Of a DNA stretch of 21,813 nucleotides, positions 21,589-21,813 are shown piece by piece (positions within the stretch are counted from its first letter, which is position 1; every line of letters starts with the position of its first letter). Under the pieces are notes generated by a model. That model ran no database searches. It was not told the origin of the DNA and worked only from the letters and a program-made list of their open reading frames with translations. The translations under genes were made by a program, and so were the position numbers. The DNA is from Fastidiosipila sp964627125 (GTDB lineage: Bacteria; Bacillota; Clostridia; Saccharofermentanales; Fastidiosipilaceae). The stretch spans positions 1 to 21,813 of the forward strand of contig CAZVJQ010000028.1 of the NCBI GenBank assembly GCA_964627125.1, in the 5' to 3' direction.

Positions 21589-21813
21589 TTATACGTATCT
21601 GTAAATAGATATGAACATTGCTGCAGCTGCTAAAACAACAAATATATGCCAAACAACATGAGCGTGCGCTAGATTTTTCTTCTTACCGACTGAATAAATA
21701 ACTGCTCCTACTGTATACAAAATTCCACCTACACCTAGCCAGACAGTTCCACCTACTCCAATTGCTTGGTATACAGGTACTATAGTTAATACAGCGAACC
21801 AACCCATAATTAT
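21589..21813 (-). CDS. Hemolysin III/YqfA-family membrane protein, C-terminal part
   Basis: The last 74 codons of a gene that continues beyond the window; the reading frame is open to the edge, so the ATG at 21807 is probably internal. Three hydrophobic segments are visible. Features typical of the hemolysin III (bacterial PAQR-like) family are MGW followed by a helix, LGVGGILYTVGAVIYSVGKKK, and the HxxxH pair in AHVVWHIFV, which in PAQR proteins helps bind zinc. The protein would be an integral membrane protein of about 200 residues. Despite the family name, haemolytic activity is rarely shown. Confidence 0.88.
   Translation of the reverse strand: MIMGWFAVLTIVPVYQAIGVGGTVWLGVGGILYTVGAVIYSVGKKKNLAHAHVVWHIFVVLAAAAMFISIYRYV

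Noticed and set aside
1..21813. CRISPR arrays, tRNA or rRNA genes and insertion sequences.
   Set aside because: No regularly spaced identical repeats with unique spacers, no cloverleaf or rRNA segments and no transposase frames with terminal repeats were seen by eye; a covariance-model scan was not possible.

Overview
The window comes from a low-GC bacterium, most likely a Bacillota (Firmicutes) member. It is AT-rich, TTA and AGA codons dominate, and GGAGG-type ribosome binding sites stand before nearly every gene. Lipobox lipoproteins, a YesM/YesN-type two-component system and an LplB/YtcP-type sugar importer point the same way. No rRNA, tRNA, phage, IS element or CRISPR array was seen, and I cannot name a genus. 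The layout is chromosomal: short operons separated by clear intrinsic terminators.

Left part (1-4.2 kb): two related, Thr/Glu-repeat-tethered lipoproteins lie in tandem on the minus strand, the downstream one cut by the window edge. An alpha/beta hydrolase with an N-terminal membrane anchor precedes them. A plus-strand NAD(P)-binding oxidoreductase converges on a YggT-family membrane protein at a shared hairpin.

Middle (4.4-12.9 kb): plus-strand genes encode an S66 peptidase (LD-carboxypeptidase family), a 30-residue single-pass membrane microprotein, a large HerA/FtsK-like ATPase with a C-terminal coiled coil, a Maf nucleotide pyrophosphatase translationally coupled to it, and a small lipoprotein. 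On the minus strand follow an unknown four-helix membrane protein and a DUF2975 membrane protein/YozG-like HTH pair with a near-consensus promoter. Leucyl aminopeptidase (pepA) and another small membrane protein follow on the plus strand.

Right part (13-21.4 kb, minus strand): a carbohydrate-uptake locus in transcription order is permease (LplB-like), permease (YtcP/LplC-like), a large lipoprotein solute-binding protein, a hairpin terminator, a sugar phosphate isomerase/epimerase-like TIM barrel, a YesM-like histidine kinase and a YesN-like AraC-type response regulator. The simplest model is that the kinase senses an extracellular sugar or its bound form, the regulator activates the importer, and the epimerase-like protein handles the imported product. 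No ATPase subunit or glycoside hydrolase is present, so the importer probably borrows a shared MsmX-type ATPase. The window ends inside a hemolysin III/YqfA-family membrane protein.

No clearly new multi-gene system is evident. The most interesting leads are the microprotein before the HerA-like ATPase, a GC-rich palindrome (GCTTTGGCCAAAGC) recurring between genes, the tandem repeat-stalk lipoproteins, and a strong hairpin with an adjacent anti-Shine-Dalgarno-like tract between the epimerase and kinase genes.
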